A stretch of DNA of 64,000 bases from NCBI GenBank assembly GCA_024734495.1, contig JALMQS010000187.1, positions 16,051,688 through 16,115,687 on the forward strand. Reading direction: 5' to 3'. This document shows, piece after piece, positions 44,320 through 54,124 of the stretch; positions within the stretch are counted from its first letter, which is position 1; the number at the start of each line of letters is the position of its first letter. Source of the DNA: Forficula auricularia. Taxonomy: Eukaryota; Arthropoda; Insecta; Dermaptera; Forficulidae. A program made the position numbers and the translations under genes. Under the pieces are notes generated by a model. It worked only from the letters and a program-made list of their open reading frames with translations, searched no databases and was not told the origin of the DNA.

Positions 44320-44890
44320 TTTTATTCGTGTTTTATTAAAAAATTTGTAAAATTTTAAAAACACTTTCAATAAATACTATATACCTAATTCATTTAAAGT
44401 TATATAAAATTTAAAATTTACGCAGCTTTATAACGTTAGCAAATTTGAAGATATGAAAAAAAATTACTCCAATCTTATGAAAAAAGTATTCCAGATTTCC
44501 TATTTTAATCACTTCAATTATCTTGAGAAAAAGTCTTTGATTTTATGAGGTTAAAAAGTGAATTAATTTACCATATATGTACTCGTCCCATGACTTTCAT
44601 ATAAAATCTACATACAAATTGTATTAAAAAATTAATCGTGAAAGATTAACTAAAAAATGATTGGGCAAAAGTATTTGCTTTAATTAAATCCAATTTAATA
44701 TTCTCTCTCTATATAACGAGTATCGTTTTGGCTCGAGTGTAAAAGGTCATTCCTAGAATAATAGAAATTAAAAAATTAATCTCAAATAATCTGAAACAGG
44801 TCTGAAGTTGTATTTAGCATCCTTGCAATGAACCTTTAAAGAAAGACAGAGATTATTCTATCCGCTCTTAGCATTCGCTAACTGGTTCAT
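44320..44890. other. AT-rich DNA, no gene seen
   Basis: No repeat partner or exon found. Confidence 0.4.
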
Positions 44891-44899
44891 CAGACAACC

Positions 44900-45105
44900 A
44901 AGTACACTTATGGTATAATGTTGGAAAATATTGTAATATTATTGCTATCACTGAGAGGAGAAACAAATGGGAACCGAGTTATACTCACCCATCAATAACT
45001 ATTCAATACCCTGAAGAAGGAGAGAAAAAGTCTCTGAAACGTCGGAAATTGAATAAAAGTAAATAATTTATGGACTGCCTTTCTTTATAACCTACTTATT
45101 TAATC
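44900..45105 (+). mobile_element. Family D hammerhead element, copy 1
   Basis: ATGGGAACCGAGTTATACTC, then ACCCATCAATAACTATTCAA, the ribozyme at 45001-45054, TTTATGGACTGCCTTTC and ATAACCTACTTATTT form one unit. It matches both arms of 59231-59604. The ends here are not defined by a clear target duplication. Confidence 0.75.
45001..45054 (+). ncRNA. Hammerhead ribozyme, family D (intact)
   Basis: ATTCAATACC (stem I, 45001-45010), CTGAAGA (45011-45017), extra A, stem II GGAGA...TCTCT, GAAAC (45036-45040), GTC (45041-45043, cleavage after C), GGAAATTGAAT (stem I). CC/GG then an internal loop then ATTCAA/TTGAAT pair. Every core residue is present, and the stem I internal loop is where tertiary contacts to loop II occur in natural type I ribozymes. 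Confidence 0.8.
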
Positions 45106-45109
45106 TAAA

Positions 45110-46175
45110 TAATAATAGTTTCCCTTAAAGTTGAATATATAGTAAATTTTTAGATTTTTTACTTTTACGGGGAATTATTATTATTTAGATTAAATTTTTC
45201 AATTTCCTACAAGAATATGTATTTAATTTAATAGGTATTTTTTAAATTCAAATAATTATTAACAGGTGGTTGTTTCAATAAAAATTTATAATTACATTTT
45301 TTGCAATTTCCCTTTAATAATTAATTGTTTTTTTTAATTTTATTTCCCATTAATAGTTATTACAAATATTATTATATATTAAAATTAAACAATTTAATTA
45401 ATTATGAATGGATGAAGGCGACGGGACTGGATCAATGGAATTGGAATAATTATCGGAAAAGAGGTTTTTTTCTTTAATTAGTTTTTTCCTCTTATTAAAA
45501 ACAAGGACTAAAAGATGATCAAGGACAGTCGATGGTGGAGAAGTAATCTCCGGAATCGAAGCTCAAAAACAATGTATGCATAAATTCATGTAAAATAATT
45601 GGTTTAATTAATTATATTTTTATTTCGTAAATTTTCCTCTTACTACAAACACGGACTAAAAACATTATCGCAAGCACGAGAAGATCAAGAACAGTCGATG
45701 GTGGGGATGTAATCTCCGAAGTCGAAGCTCAAATAAAATGTATACGCTAATGCATGTAAAATAATTGGTTCAATAAAAAAATTTATTATTTATTATTAAT
45801 TAATTATATTTCAATTTCATTCTCTTGAAAAATCGGACTATTCGATGAGGATCGTGCCCCCTTCTTCAGGATTTAAAAGGATCAACGAAAGAACCTCCGT
45901 GAATATTATTATTATTAATTTATTACATTCGAACAGGTGAACATACAGCAACGAGAAATACATATTCTTAGGAAATTGAAAAATTTAATCTAAATAATAA
46001 TAATTTCCCTTAAAGTTGAGCTTATAGTAAATTTTTAGATTTTCTTACTTTTTACGGGGAAATTATTATTATTTAGATTAAAATTTTTCAATTTCCTACA
46101 AGAAGTGTGTAGTATGTATTTTTCGTTGATGTAGTATGTATTTCTCGTTGCTGTATGTTCACTTGTTTAAAAGTA
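45110..46175. repeat. Hairpin repeats and GGACAGTCGATGGTGGAG modules
   Basis: Two hairpins (about 45104-45215 and 45975-46105) share AATCTAAATAATAATA...TATTATTATTTAGATT. The second is embedded in a longer palindrome (GGTGAACATACAGCAACGAG at 45937 and CTCGTTGCTGTATGTTCAC at 46142). Modules with GACTAAAAGATGATCAAGGA and GTCGATGGTGGAG occur at 45500-45600, 45650-45765 and 57170-57270. No gene. Confidence 0.6.
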
Positions 46176-46379
46176 AAAAAATTAAATGCAAAAAGTTCCA
46201 AAATTTCATGTTATTTAAATGGGAAATGTATCGTCTTTAGGGCACAGTTTAATATAAATATTAAGAGCTCTTTTGGACTGATATTTTTTTTAGACCATAA
46301 GCTAAAAATTTAGGTGGCTCTGCAAAAAAAAATCAACTTGGTAAATAACGGACACCCTAATATATATACATGTTCACGG

Positions 46380-46600
46380 ACTAAATGGAAAAATCGCATT
46401 TTTTGGGCTCTGTGCGAGACCCCATGTAATTTTTGCAAAACCGTTGGGTCTCGAAATTCCATCTGAATGAATACTACAAATTGTGACTTTGATTGAGACC
46501 ATGAGTTCCGAAGTCTTTACCTGAAGACCCTTTGAAGTCGAGCTTATCAAGAGGCCGATAACATTACTTTATCTGCTTCTCATGGATAAAGTAAAAAGTA
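46380..46600 (+). repeat. Dispersed repeat R, copy 3
   Basis: GACTAAATGGAAAAATCGCA...CATGGATAAAGTAAAAA repeats the right half of 15690-16236 with about 15-20% visible differences. Confidence 0.7.
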
Positions 46601-46609
46601 ATAAATTGC

Positions 46610-47400
46610 CGAGTCCAGAGGGTGATTGTCAATGTTGATTGAGGTCTCCAGGAAAGCGCCCTATAGGCTCCGTCCGATATGTCGCCATTTTTTGCTTTAT
46701 AGTAATAATTATTAGGTATTATCAAACATCTAATTTATGAATATTAAAAATATTTTATTTTGAGGTTTATAATTTAGATATAATGATAAATTTCTTAAAA
46801 TTAAACAATACATAAAATTTTTACGACTAATCACATGAACTTTTTTTTCTCGCTTTAGCTAGCGCGGAAACATCAATTATATTCTCATAATCAATTTCTT
46901 GCACCAATTTTCGATGTACTTTTAGAAATTCCGGACTAAAATTATTGCATTTTTTATTATAAAAACAACCGCTTTCGTGGAAATAAAGTCGGAAAAATGA
47001 ACCCATTTGTAAATATTTCCATTGGTTTTATGATTAAACTAATTTTCAGTGTAATAATCATGGCCAAAGAAATTTTTAATAATCTTTCACCTGTTATGTT
47101 CTGTATAGGTGCTTTCCATCTTTGTTTTTTCAAATTATTTTTTTAATCGCTTTATTGATTCGACGAATTAAATATGAAAAAAAAATTGTATAATCTTAAA
47201 TTTTTTAACGAAGAATGATTTTTATAGGCAAAAAATAGTTGGAGTCTCAGTAAACTATTACTAAAAAGATTTTCAATATCTGTAAATTTACCTCATTTTT
47301 ATTCAAAATTAAAAAAAAAAATTAGAAATTATTTTGGGTCGTCCTACATAGAGTGAAATTAATCTCACTAAAAATAAAAAAAAGTAATATATTGCATGTC
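46610..47400. other. AT-rich DNA, no gene seen
   Basis: A short GC-richer scrap (GAGGTCTCCAGGAAAGCGCC) near 46645 has no partner; the rest is plain AT-rich sequence. Confidence 0.4.
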
Positions 47401-47404
47401 AGAG

Positions 47405-47500
47405 TGTGTTTTTGTCTCGATGGTCGAACTAACGTGCCCGGCAAGAGTGTTAGTATTCGGGTTCAACTCCTGAGGGGACGGGGCCTTCTGATATGCAATA
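47405..47500 (+). mobile_element. tRNA-like SINE head
   Basis: GTCTCGATGGTCGAACTAAC (A-box-like), GTGCCCGGCAAGAG and GGGTTCAACTCC (B box), closing with GGGGAC that pairs with GTC(T)C. It is followed by TCTGATATGCAATA, also found in the 19.5-kb palindrome. Stems are imperfect, so it is probably not a tRNA gene. Confidence 0.5.
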
Positions 47501-47894
47501 TAAAATTATTCTATTAAAATCTCAGATTAGAGACCTTAAATATAAATTCTTATCATGATATATTTGTTTGGTTTATACAGTGAGTTGTATTTTCGAAAAA
47601 ATTAAATCTTATTTTCAAAAAAAGATATTCCTACCTTCGGGTTGATTATTTAAAAAAAAAAATTAAATTAAATAAAGAAAATTAATATTTTACACCTTAA
47701 CCGCGAAACCATAAATATTTTTGGTATTAAAGTACAAACGAACATTTGCTTTCTATAATCTATTAATAATATAAAATAAATTCAGTTTTAAAAATATAAA
47801 TATAATGTGTTTAAAACAAAATCTTAATAAAAAATAAAAGATTCACGGGGTTTTTTTTTGGACAATTTTTTTTTTTTAATGTTAAATATCAATT

Positions 47895-47925
47895 TTCGTA
47901 CGACGTTTCGTCCTTTTTCAGGACT
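47895..47925 (-). ncRNA. Decayed hammerhead-like motif, family H
   Basis: Minus strand: CTGAAAA, AGGAC, GAAACGTC. GAAACGTC is intact, but G8 is lost and stem II is almost absent; instead GTCC and GGAC could pair around the core. Probably inactive. Confidence 0.3.
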
Positions 47926-48100
47926 TTGTCAAGTACTCAATTACTTAAAACATTAATCATTGATAAAATAGTGAAACCACCGAGACAATAGTGTATTCAT
48001 AATATTCATCCTAAAATAAGTTAACAACAAATTCTCAAAAAACAATCTTAAATCGTAGAGAAAATTTATTTTTTCTAGCTGTGTCGTTTATTTATTATTA

Positions 48101-48618
48101 AAATGGACATGAACCAACTAAAATTATTCTTAAGAAACTTTTTGTTTAACAATTTAATAATTATTATAAATACTTTACTGAAATTTGTTCATACAATCAG
48201 AGCAAAACTAAGCCAAATCGATTTTTAAATTTTAATCGATCTTTAAATTTTGAAGCCTCTAAAATTTTAATTAAAATGGACATGAACCAACTAAAATTAT
48301 TCTTAAGAAACTTTTTGTTTAACAATTTAATAATTATTATAAATACTTTACTGAAATTTGTTCATACAATCAGAGCAAAACTAAGCCAAATCGATTTTTA
48401 AATTTTAATCGATCTTTAAATTTTGAAGCCTCTTAAATTTTAATTAAAATGGACATGAACCAACTAAAATTATTCTTAAGAAACTTTTTGTTTAACAATT
48501 TAATAATTATTATAAATACTTTACTGAAATTTGTTCATACAATCAGAGCAAAACTAAGCCAAATCGATTTTTAAATTTTAATCGATCTATAAATTTTGCA
48601 GCCTCTAAAATTTTAGCG
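48101..48618 (+). repeat. 173-bp tandem repeat, three copies
   Basis: AAATGGACATGAACCAACTA starts at 48101, 48274 and 48447, an exact 173-bp period with very few differences. No ribozyme core or ORF. The near identity suggests recent amplification. Confidence 0.9.
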
Positions 48619-48698
48619 CCCCTATAAATTTCTACGCCCTAGGCTCGGGCCTAAGCGTAAATCCGCCACTGTCTCCAGGGCAATGTTGGTTAACTTAC

Positions 48699-48762
48699 CA
48701 ACAAGACTAGCCAAAAGGAAGATCCCGAAGGTGAAGAGCCACGAGTGCTGAGGAAGACACAT
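48699..48762 (-). CDS. First coding exon encoding a signal peptide
   Basis: On the minus strand ATG (48762-48760) opens MCLPQHSWLFTFGIFLLASL followed by V, then a donor G/gtaagtt (intron from 48698) in phase 1. Hydrophobic core LFTFGIFLLASLV fits a secretory signal. Upstream are GC-rich 5' UTR sequence and a TATA-like box at 48841-48850. Phase-1 introns after signal peptides are common in secreted-protein genes. The next exon was not identified, so product and liveness are unknown. A longer frame through the 5' UTR (to 48870) exists but is less gene-like. Confidence 0.45.
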
Positions 48763-48840
48763 GCCTAAGCAGACACTGTTGAACGAGTTACACAAGGAAG
48801 AGCCGGAGCGAAAAAGCGGCTTACGGCTGTCGGAGACCGC

Positions 48841-48850
48841 CTTTATATCC
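48841..48850 (-). promoter_or_regulatory. TATA-like box of the signal-peptide gene
   Basis: Minus strand GGATATAAAG in a GC-rich context, about 80 bp upstream of the ATG; a start site 25-30 bp downstream would fall near 48812. Position and context support a core promoter, but nothing else does. Confidence 0.35.
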
Positions 48851-49009
48851 CAACACGCACACCAATGCACTCGTTCCTGTCAACGCGGTTTTCTGGCAGC
48901 GCCTGCGTCTCTCCAGCCGACAACCAGATAAGCAGCAATGCTACACCGAATGCAGCATTTAAGGAGGAACCAAACTTTCATTCTATATTAAACGTTTTGC
49001 AAAACAAAT

Positions 49010-49100
49010 TACACAACTCTCGATAATTCGAAATCCAAGGGATTTCAAGAAAAATTCGAATTATCGAAACTTCGAATTATTAAGAGTTTTTATTGTACAC
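49010..49100. mobile_element. pogo-like terminal fragment
   Basis: CTCTCGATAATTCGAAATCC then TTCGAATTATTAAGAGTTTT form imperfect inverted pieces related to 25166-25560. Confidence 0.45.
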
Positions 49101-49149
49101 TCAGCAGCACAATTAATCGCTCACCTGAGTTTTATTAAATATTTTACAA

Positions 49150-49296
49150 TTTTTTTTTTTTAATGTAATCGGAATGCAAGAAGGTGCACCAGTAAAGATG
49201 TAGCCCCTATGGATCTCGAAAGACCCTTGCATTACCGAAGAGAAGGGAAAGTTGATTAAGTGAGAGGAAGTGTAGACGTAGGTGTCTATGCACCCC
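49150..49296 (-). mobile_element. 3' end of the Jockey/CR1-like LINE
   Basis: Poly-T at 49150-49162, then the complement of the 3' UTR (GATGTAGCCCCTATGGATCT) and the last codons. 5'-truncated at TAGGTGTCTATGCACC. Confidence 0.88.
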
Positions 49297-49456
49297 GATT
49301 AAACAAATGTTCACTTAATTTATTTATTACATTCAATTTCTAGGATCATAAAATATTAAAAAATCGGTAGGTGTCTATGCACCCCCGATTAAACAAATGT
49401 TCACTTAATTTATTTATTACATTCAATTTCTAGGATCATAAAATATTAAAAAATCA
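49278..49456 (+). repeat. 90-bp tandem duplication spanning the LINE junction
   Basis: TAGGTGTCTATGCACCCC followed by GATTAAACAAATGTTCAC...AAATATTAAAAAATC is present twice, with GATTAAACAA at 49297 and 49387. The unit includes the last 20 bp of the LINE fragment, so duplication happened after insertion. Confidence 0.8.
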
Positions 49457-49631
49457 TAATTTAAACAAGTATATTGATTTTTATTAAAAAAAAAACATTA
49501 AATTAAAAAAATGTTATTTTTACATGAAAGCCATTTTTTAATCAGCTCTTAATTATTCAAATTTATTTTAATAATATGTGTTGCCTCCTCTGGCTTTAAT
49601 GATCCTACTGTAAGCGATTGGCAATACTATT

Positions 49632-50007
49632 GATAATAACAAATTCAAATTTAGGGAACGAAGAAAAGATTATTTTTATTACAGACAAAATGATCAGCCG
49701 GGGCTCGAACCCGGGATCTTTGCATATGTACTGCAATGCTTTGTCATAAGAGGTTTGCCTCCTATATCCACTAAGCTACTGATCCCCGAACCCAAACTTT
49801 AAAAAAGAAATTCCATAATTCATATAGACAAAGGGTATTAGTTTGGGTTCGGGGATCAGTAGCTTAGTGGATATAGGAGGTAAACCTCTTATGACAAAGC
49901 ATTGCAGTACATATGCGAAAGATCCCGGCTTCGAGCCCCGGCTGATCCTTTTGTCTGTAATAAAAATAATCTTTTCTTCGTTCCCTAAATTTGAATTTGT
50001 TATTAAT
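49632..50007. mobile_element. Head-to-head tRNA-like element pair (palindrome)
   Basis: Each arm of about 165 bp contains GGGGATCAGTAGCTTAGTGG (A box TAGCTTAGTGG), GGAGGCAAACCTCTTATGAC and GGGTTCGAGCCCCGGCTGAT (B box, acceptor GATCAG/CTGATC). The left arm is minus, the right plus, with a spacer of about 40 bp. The B box of the right copy has a mutation (GGCTTCGAGCC). Box spacing is longer than in a normal tRNA; an intron-bearing tRNA or tRNA-derived SINE is possible. Confidence 0.6.
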
Positions 50008-50189
50008 TGTCTTTACACGGCCTCGTTATGGTCGCGCCCCGGGTGAAGAGAAAATTATTTTCTATCTTTGGGGTCTGCGATCGATTGGGAGGCGCTGGAA
50101 TAATTAACTATTGATAATGTTTTTGATATAAGCTTGTGGCCTGTTAGTCTACTCCTCCAAAACCGCATCTTTCAGTTCAGCACTACCAC

Positions 50190-50960
50190 TACGTAATAAG
50201 GGCTTCATTGCCAGGATCAAAATAAGTCAAATTAAAAAAAATATATATTCAATAATAAATTCAGAAATTAGAGAAAGAAAAATTGTTTAAAAAACCAAAT
50301 AAAACGAAACGATGATTCGTGACATGAAACTCGATACTGTTGAAGCTTAAAGAAATTTTTCATTTCACCTAATCTTAGAGCAGTCAGATTTTTTGTTGCT
50401 AAAAATTCGGGGGAAATTTTTTTTGCGGGAGATGAAAGTACACACTCGATATTTGTTCCTAGGTGCCGGATATAAATTTTAAAATTAAAAAAAATATTAT
50501 TAACCCTTATTTCGATTCTCCAACTACCCCTTCGTAGTAAGGGCTTCATTGCCAGGTCAAAATAAGTCAAATTAAACAAATATATTCAATAATAAATTCA
50601 GAAATTAGAGTTAGAAATTTTTTTAAAAAACCAAATGAAATGAAACGATGATTCGTGACATGAAACTCGATACTGTTGGAGCTTAAAGAAATTTTTCATT
50701 TTACCTATTCTTAGAGCAGTCAGATTTTTTGTTGCTAAAAAGTCGATGAAAATTTTTTTTGGTGGGAGAGGGAAATTCACTCCTATTTATTCGTAGATGC
50801 CAGATACAAATTTAAAATTTTTTTAGGAAAATAATTATATTAACCTTTATTTCGATGCTCCAAAAACCCCTACCTAATAAGGGCTTCATTGCCAGTTCAA
50901 AATTAGTCAAATATCCCTCCTTTCCCTTTTCTGCGGGAAAATTCGTGGGGTTAATTGAGC
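50190..50960 (+). repeat. 340-bp tandem repeat, about 2.3 copies
   Basis: GGCTTCATTGCCAG starts at 50201, 50542 and 50882. ATGATTCGTGACATGAAACT and GTCAGATTTTTTGTTGCTAA recur in the same phase. Minus-strand frames in each unit are repeat shadows with no family. Confidence 0.85.
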
Positions 50961-51299
50961 CTACGAAGTAGTTGGAGAACTTCAAATTTAAAGAAAAATA
51001 TAAAGTTATTTTTTCTTTCATTCAAATTAGAAATTAAAACAGCTTCAGCTCGTTCGATAAGGCATTATCTAATTCGACATACTATAAATCCCAATAAAGT
51101 ATAATACATCTACATATCTAATATTTTAGTAGAAAATATTTTTATATTTAGATATTGTGACTATAGAATTGTATTTTTTTTAAATGGTATATATGGTTTC
51201 GCTAGTGAGATGATTTTTTGAAAAAATTCCATTTTTTTTTATCTTAAAAACTCACTAACATTTTTGATTTAATTATTTAATTAAATCATATATAATCAT

Positions 51300-52110
51300 T
51301 TACGAAAGACTCCCACCCTTCACCATTAATTTTAGGCTATTAGTAATCAATAATATCTCCTTTTAATTATGAGACTATTTTATTAGAAATGGGTCGTCCA
51401 TAAATTACGTCACTCTATATCATATTCTGTAACATTTTCATTGAGCCCCACTTTATTCTGACGTCCCACTATTACTTTTATACCCAATAATTTAATAATT
51501 GTAGATTTTTTTTATAAATTAAACTCAACCAAAAGGGATTTAATATATTTTTAAGTTGAACTTTATTTATTTGAAAAAAATTAAGTGTTTTTTATAAAAA
51601 TGCTTGCTTACAGTTTTTTGTCTAGATTTATTTTAGCAACATTTTCTGGTTGTAATATCTAATAATAAGCTGAAATCTAAAAAATAAATTTTTAATTTGA
51701 CTTTTGTGACATCATTTTTAAGATCCCCAGGTCCCCTATCACATTTTGTCACAAATATAAGATGCCCCCTCCCCCATTACTGTGACGTAATTTATGGACG
51801 GCGCCAAATATCAGATTTCTTCGATTTTTGTTTGAAAATATTTTTGAATCCCCCCTTTTTGGTCACTATCAGAGAGAGTCATTTTTATAAGGTCTTATAT
51901 AGTGCATGTGCGAAATTTCGTAGAAATCAATCAATGGGGCTGAGATTTATATTGATAGTTCTATTTTCTTGAACCCCCTCAATTTTGGCCCAGGATAAAA
52001 ATAATAACTCCCTTTTTAGAATGGCTCCATTTTACATTCAATTTCATTTATCTTGGTTTTTTTTAGTTTGAAAATGTTATTATTTTAATTTTTTACCCCT
52101 CCACCCCACC
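51300..52110 (+). repeat. Dispersed repeat T, degraded copies
   Basis: AATCAATAATATCTCCTTTT (also 1612-1632), GGTCGTCCATAAATTACGTC, TTATGGACGGCGCCAAATAT and C-tracts mark fragments; frames across them are not conserved. Confidence 0.5.
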
Positions 52111-52129
52111 GCAACCAAAATTAAAAATA

Positions 52130-52180
52130 TAAGTTGCTGAAGAAGTTTTAATTAAACAAGGAAACGTTCAACGAGGATTA
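52130..52180 (+). ncRNA. Hammerhead-like motif, family I
   Basis: GTTG (52133-52136), CTGAAGA (52137-52143), AGTTTTAATTAAACAAG, GAAACGTT (52161-52168), CAACG. Stem I (GTTG/CAAC) is good and the core is complete with a GUU site. The stem II hairpin GTTT/AAAC is offset by three extra bases, so geometry is doubtful. Confidence 0.45.
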
Positions 52181-52333
52181 AAATTTGTTTATTGGAACCA
52201 AATCCACATCCATGCGAATTTAATATTTAATATCACATGTACACGAATATTTCTAAATATTCTTAGAGATTTCTAGTTTTGATTTTAATATTTTAAATTT
52301 AATTTGTCCATTAAACAAAATTGATTAATAAAA

Positions 52334-52377
52334 AATGTTTCACCATGAACCGACACCTAACACCTAACTCTTTAAAA
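52334..52377 (+). mobile_element. 44-bp 5'-truncated family B insertion, 10-bp TSD
   Basis: ATTAATAAAA stands at 52324-52333 and 52378-52387. Only the family 3' tail (ATGTTTCACCATGAACCGAC...) lies between them. Same logic as 16722-16765. Confidence 0.8.
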
Positions 52378-52439
52378 ATTAATAAAATTATTGGAAACAA
52401 CTCACTTGCTAAATTCGTTTTATTTTTTTAAATAAATTG

Positions 52440-53010
52440 ACACGTTCTGATGTGGCCATCCATTTGACTTTGCCATACACTTCTGGTTGAGTTTAGTCCA
52501 AGGGCCTAAATTTTCATTTTTTGACCCCTGCCCCCCCCATTTTAGGACGGTTTGTTTTTGCATTTTTAGTGTTCTGGGGGCCCACTGATTATGTATACAA
52601 ATTTGATTGAGTTTGCTCAAATTACCTAAATTTTTTTACCCCCCCCCTCCTCCTAATTTTGGCGCCAGAAAAAAAATATCTTCGTTATTAAAAGTTCATT
52701 TTATAGTATATTTCATTTTTCTTGTTTTTATTAGTTTGAAAATATTATAATTTTAAATTTTAACTCACCTCTCCCCCTTAATTTTGGGTCGATATGCACC
52801 AAAATCTAATCAGCTCTTAATCTCAATGCACCAAAACTACGTGTGAATTTTGGTTTTGATATTCACACTAGTTTTTGAGTTATCTCGTCCACAAAATTTG
52901 CTAACGCACGTACTAACAGACATTTTGACAAAACAGTTATTATCTCGAAAAATATAATTTTTTCGTTGTTCACTTATTAGAGCTTTTTTGTAGACCTGTA
53001 TGGTAAAATA
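52440..53010 (+). repeat. Dispersed repeat T, copy
   Basis: Collinear with 36500-37250 (GATGTGGCCATCCATTTGAC; CCCAATTTTGG-type C-tracts; AATCTAATCAGCTCTTAATC). Confidence 0.65.
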
Positions 53011-53019
53011 AAAATTTAT

Positions 53020-53370
53020 TGCAAGAAATATTTTTTTTTTTTTGGGGCAAGCTCTTCGTGATTTTTAATTCCGGTACGAGAATGAAATTTGAACATTCGA
53101 AATGTTTCAAACCAAGCGAAAAAATAAATTTTATTCTTACTTCAAGTTTTCATTTATTCTCTGATATTATAATGATTTAGAAAACAAAAATTTTAATATA
53201 CATAATATTATTTTATATAGTAATTAAAGAAACATAATTTGTATTATTATTTTATTAATTTAGTTAAATACTAATTCGTATGCGTGAATTCCGTCGAAAT
53301 AGCTTAATCAAATTTCTTAGGAATTTCGCCCGGCTCGAGCTTATCGCACTAACAGCGCTCTTTCTTTTTA
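53020..53370. other. AT-rich DNA upstream of exon C
   Basis: No element recognised. The last 60 bp become less AT-rich and end in the acceptor tract of 53378. Confidence 0.4.
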
Positions 53371-53377
53371 TTTCCAG

Positions 53378-53422
53378 TTGTCGTCCAGAGACACTCCAGG
53401 GCACATCTACGCCTGATCAAAG
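53378..53422 (+). CDS. Candidate exon C of the unidentified + strand gene
   Basis: A textbook acceptor (CTTTCTTTTTATTTCCAG) and donor (AAAG/gtaaag) bound 45 bp. In the chain phase it reads CRPETLQGTSTPDQ, completing a split codon from 34369 and leaving AG for 56282. Another frame (VVQRHSRAHLRLIK) is open but ends at a TGA in the next exon. Splice sites are the strongest evidence; the product is unknown. Confidence 0.5.
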
Positions 53423-53790
53423 GTAAAGAAATGTTAATTACTATATGTATAATTAATATTCATCTATCTCATTAGACTAAAGAAACGATCAATTAAACAA
53501 TCTCTACGTTTATCTTACTTAATCAGTTTAATTCTTAAAAATAAATAAATAAATAGAATATTCATTTATAACATTTTTCATTTATTTAAATTAACTATCC
53601 ATATTTAAATCATTTGTCTCCACATTTTCATTACCCGCACGATATCTTCGACCCCCGCCCAACCCATAAAAATCTTTCTTCTTCTTTCACGATGGAGGGG
53701 CCAACCCAGGCCTTTAGGGGTTGCACCTTTTTATTGTAACTCCTTCTCTCATCATTATCATAAAAAACCTAGTATAAATAAAATATTTTG

Positions 53791-54083
53791 ATATTAAATT
53801 GAAAGTTTTTGCCGAGAGTAGCAGAATTTTTATATATTGAAGGAGACAATAAAAGAGTGTGTCTTCGCTGGAATTATAAATTTTATTTATTTATAACGAG
53901 ACTATAGTTTCGAGGGCTTTGCCTTCTTCATCAATCTATTATGAATATTCATAAATTAATTCCTGTGAATCCATTGTAATAGACTGATGAAGAGGGCAAA
54001 GCCCTCGAAACTACAGTCTCGTTATAAATAAATAAAATTTATAATTCCAGCAGAAGACACACTCTTATATTGTCTCCTTCAAT
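53791..54083. mobile_element. Family A palindrome with two hammerheads, exact 13-bp TSD
   Basis: ATAAAATATTTTG stands at 53778-53790 and 54084-54096. The left end is the complement of the 3' tail (TTGCCGAGAGTAGCAGAA), then TTGAAGGAGACAATAAAAGA. A minus-strand core lies at 53907-53934 (TTGATGA, C3 mutated; GAAACTATAGTC) and an intact plus-strand ribozyme at 53974-54027; the right end is the inverse GTCTCCTTCAAT. Confidence 0.9.
53974..54027 (+). ncRNA. Hammerhead ribozyme, family A (intact)
   Basis: TTGTAA-TA-GA (53974-53983), CTGATGA (53984-53990), extra A, stem II GAGGGCAAAGCCCTC (six perfect pairs), GAAAC (54007-54011), stem III ACTACAGT, GTC with cleavage after 54018, then TC-G-TTATAA (54019-54027). 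Stem I pairs GA/TC and TTGTAA/TTATAA around an internal loop. This is a complete type I hammerhead. Confidence 0.85.
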
Positions 54084-54124
54084 ATAAAATATTTTGCTCT
54101 ATATTAAGATTTTCGTTAAATTAA

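Noticed and set aside
44858..44880. CTGATGA on the minus strand at 44.86 kb
   Set aside because: No GAAA after a plausible stem II; chance match.
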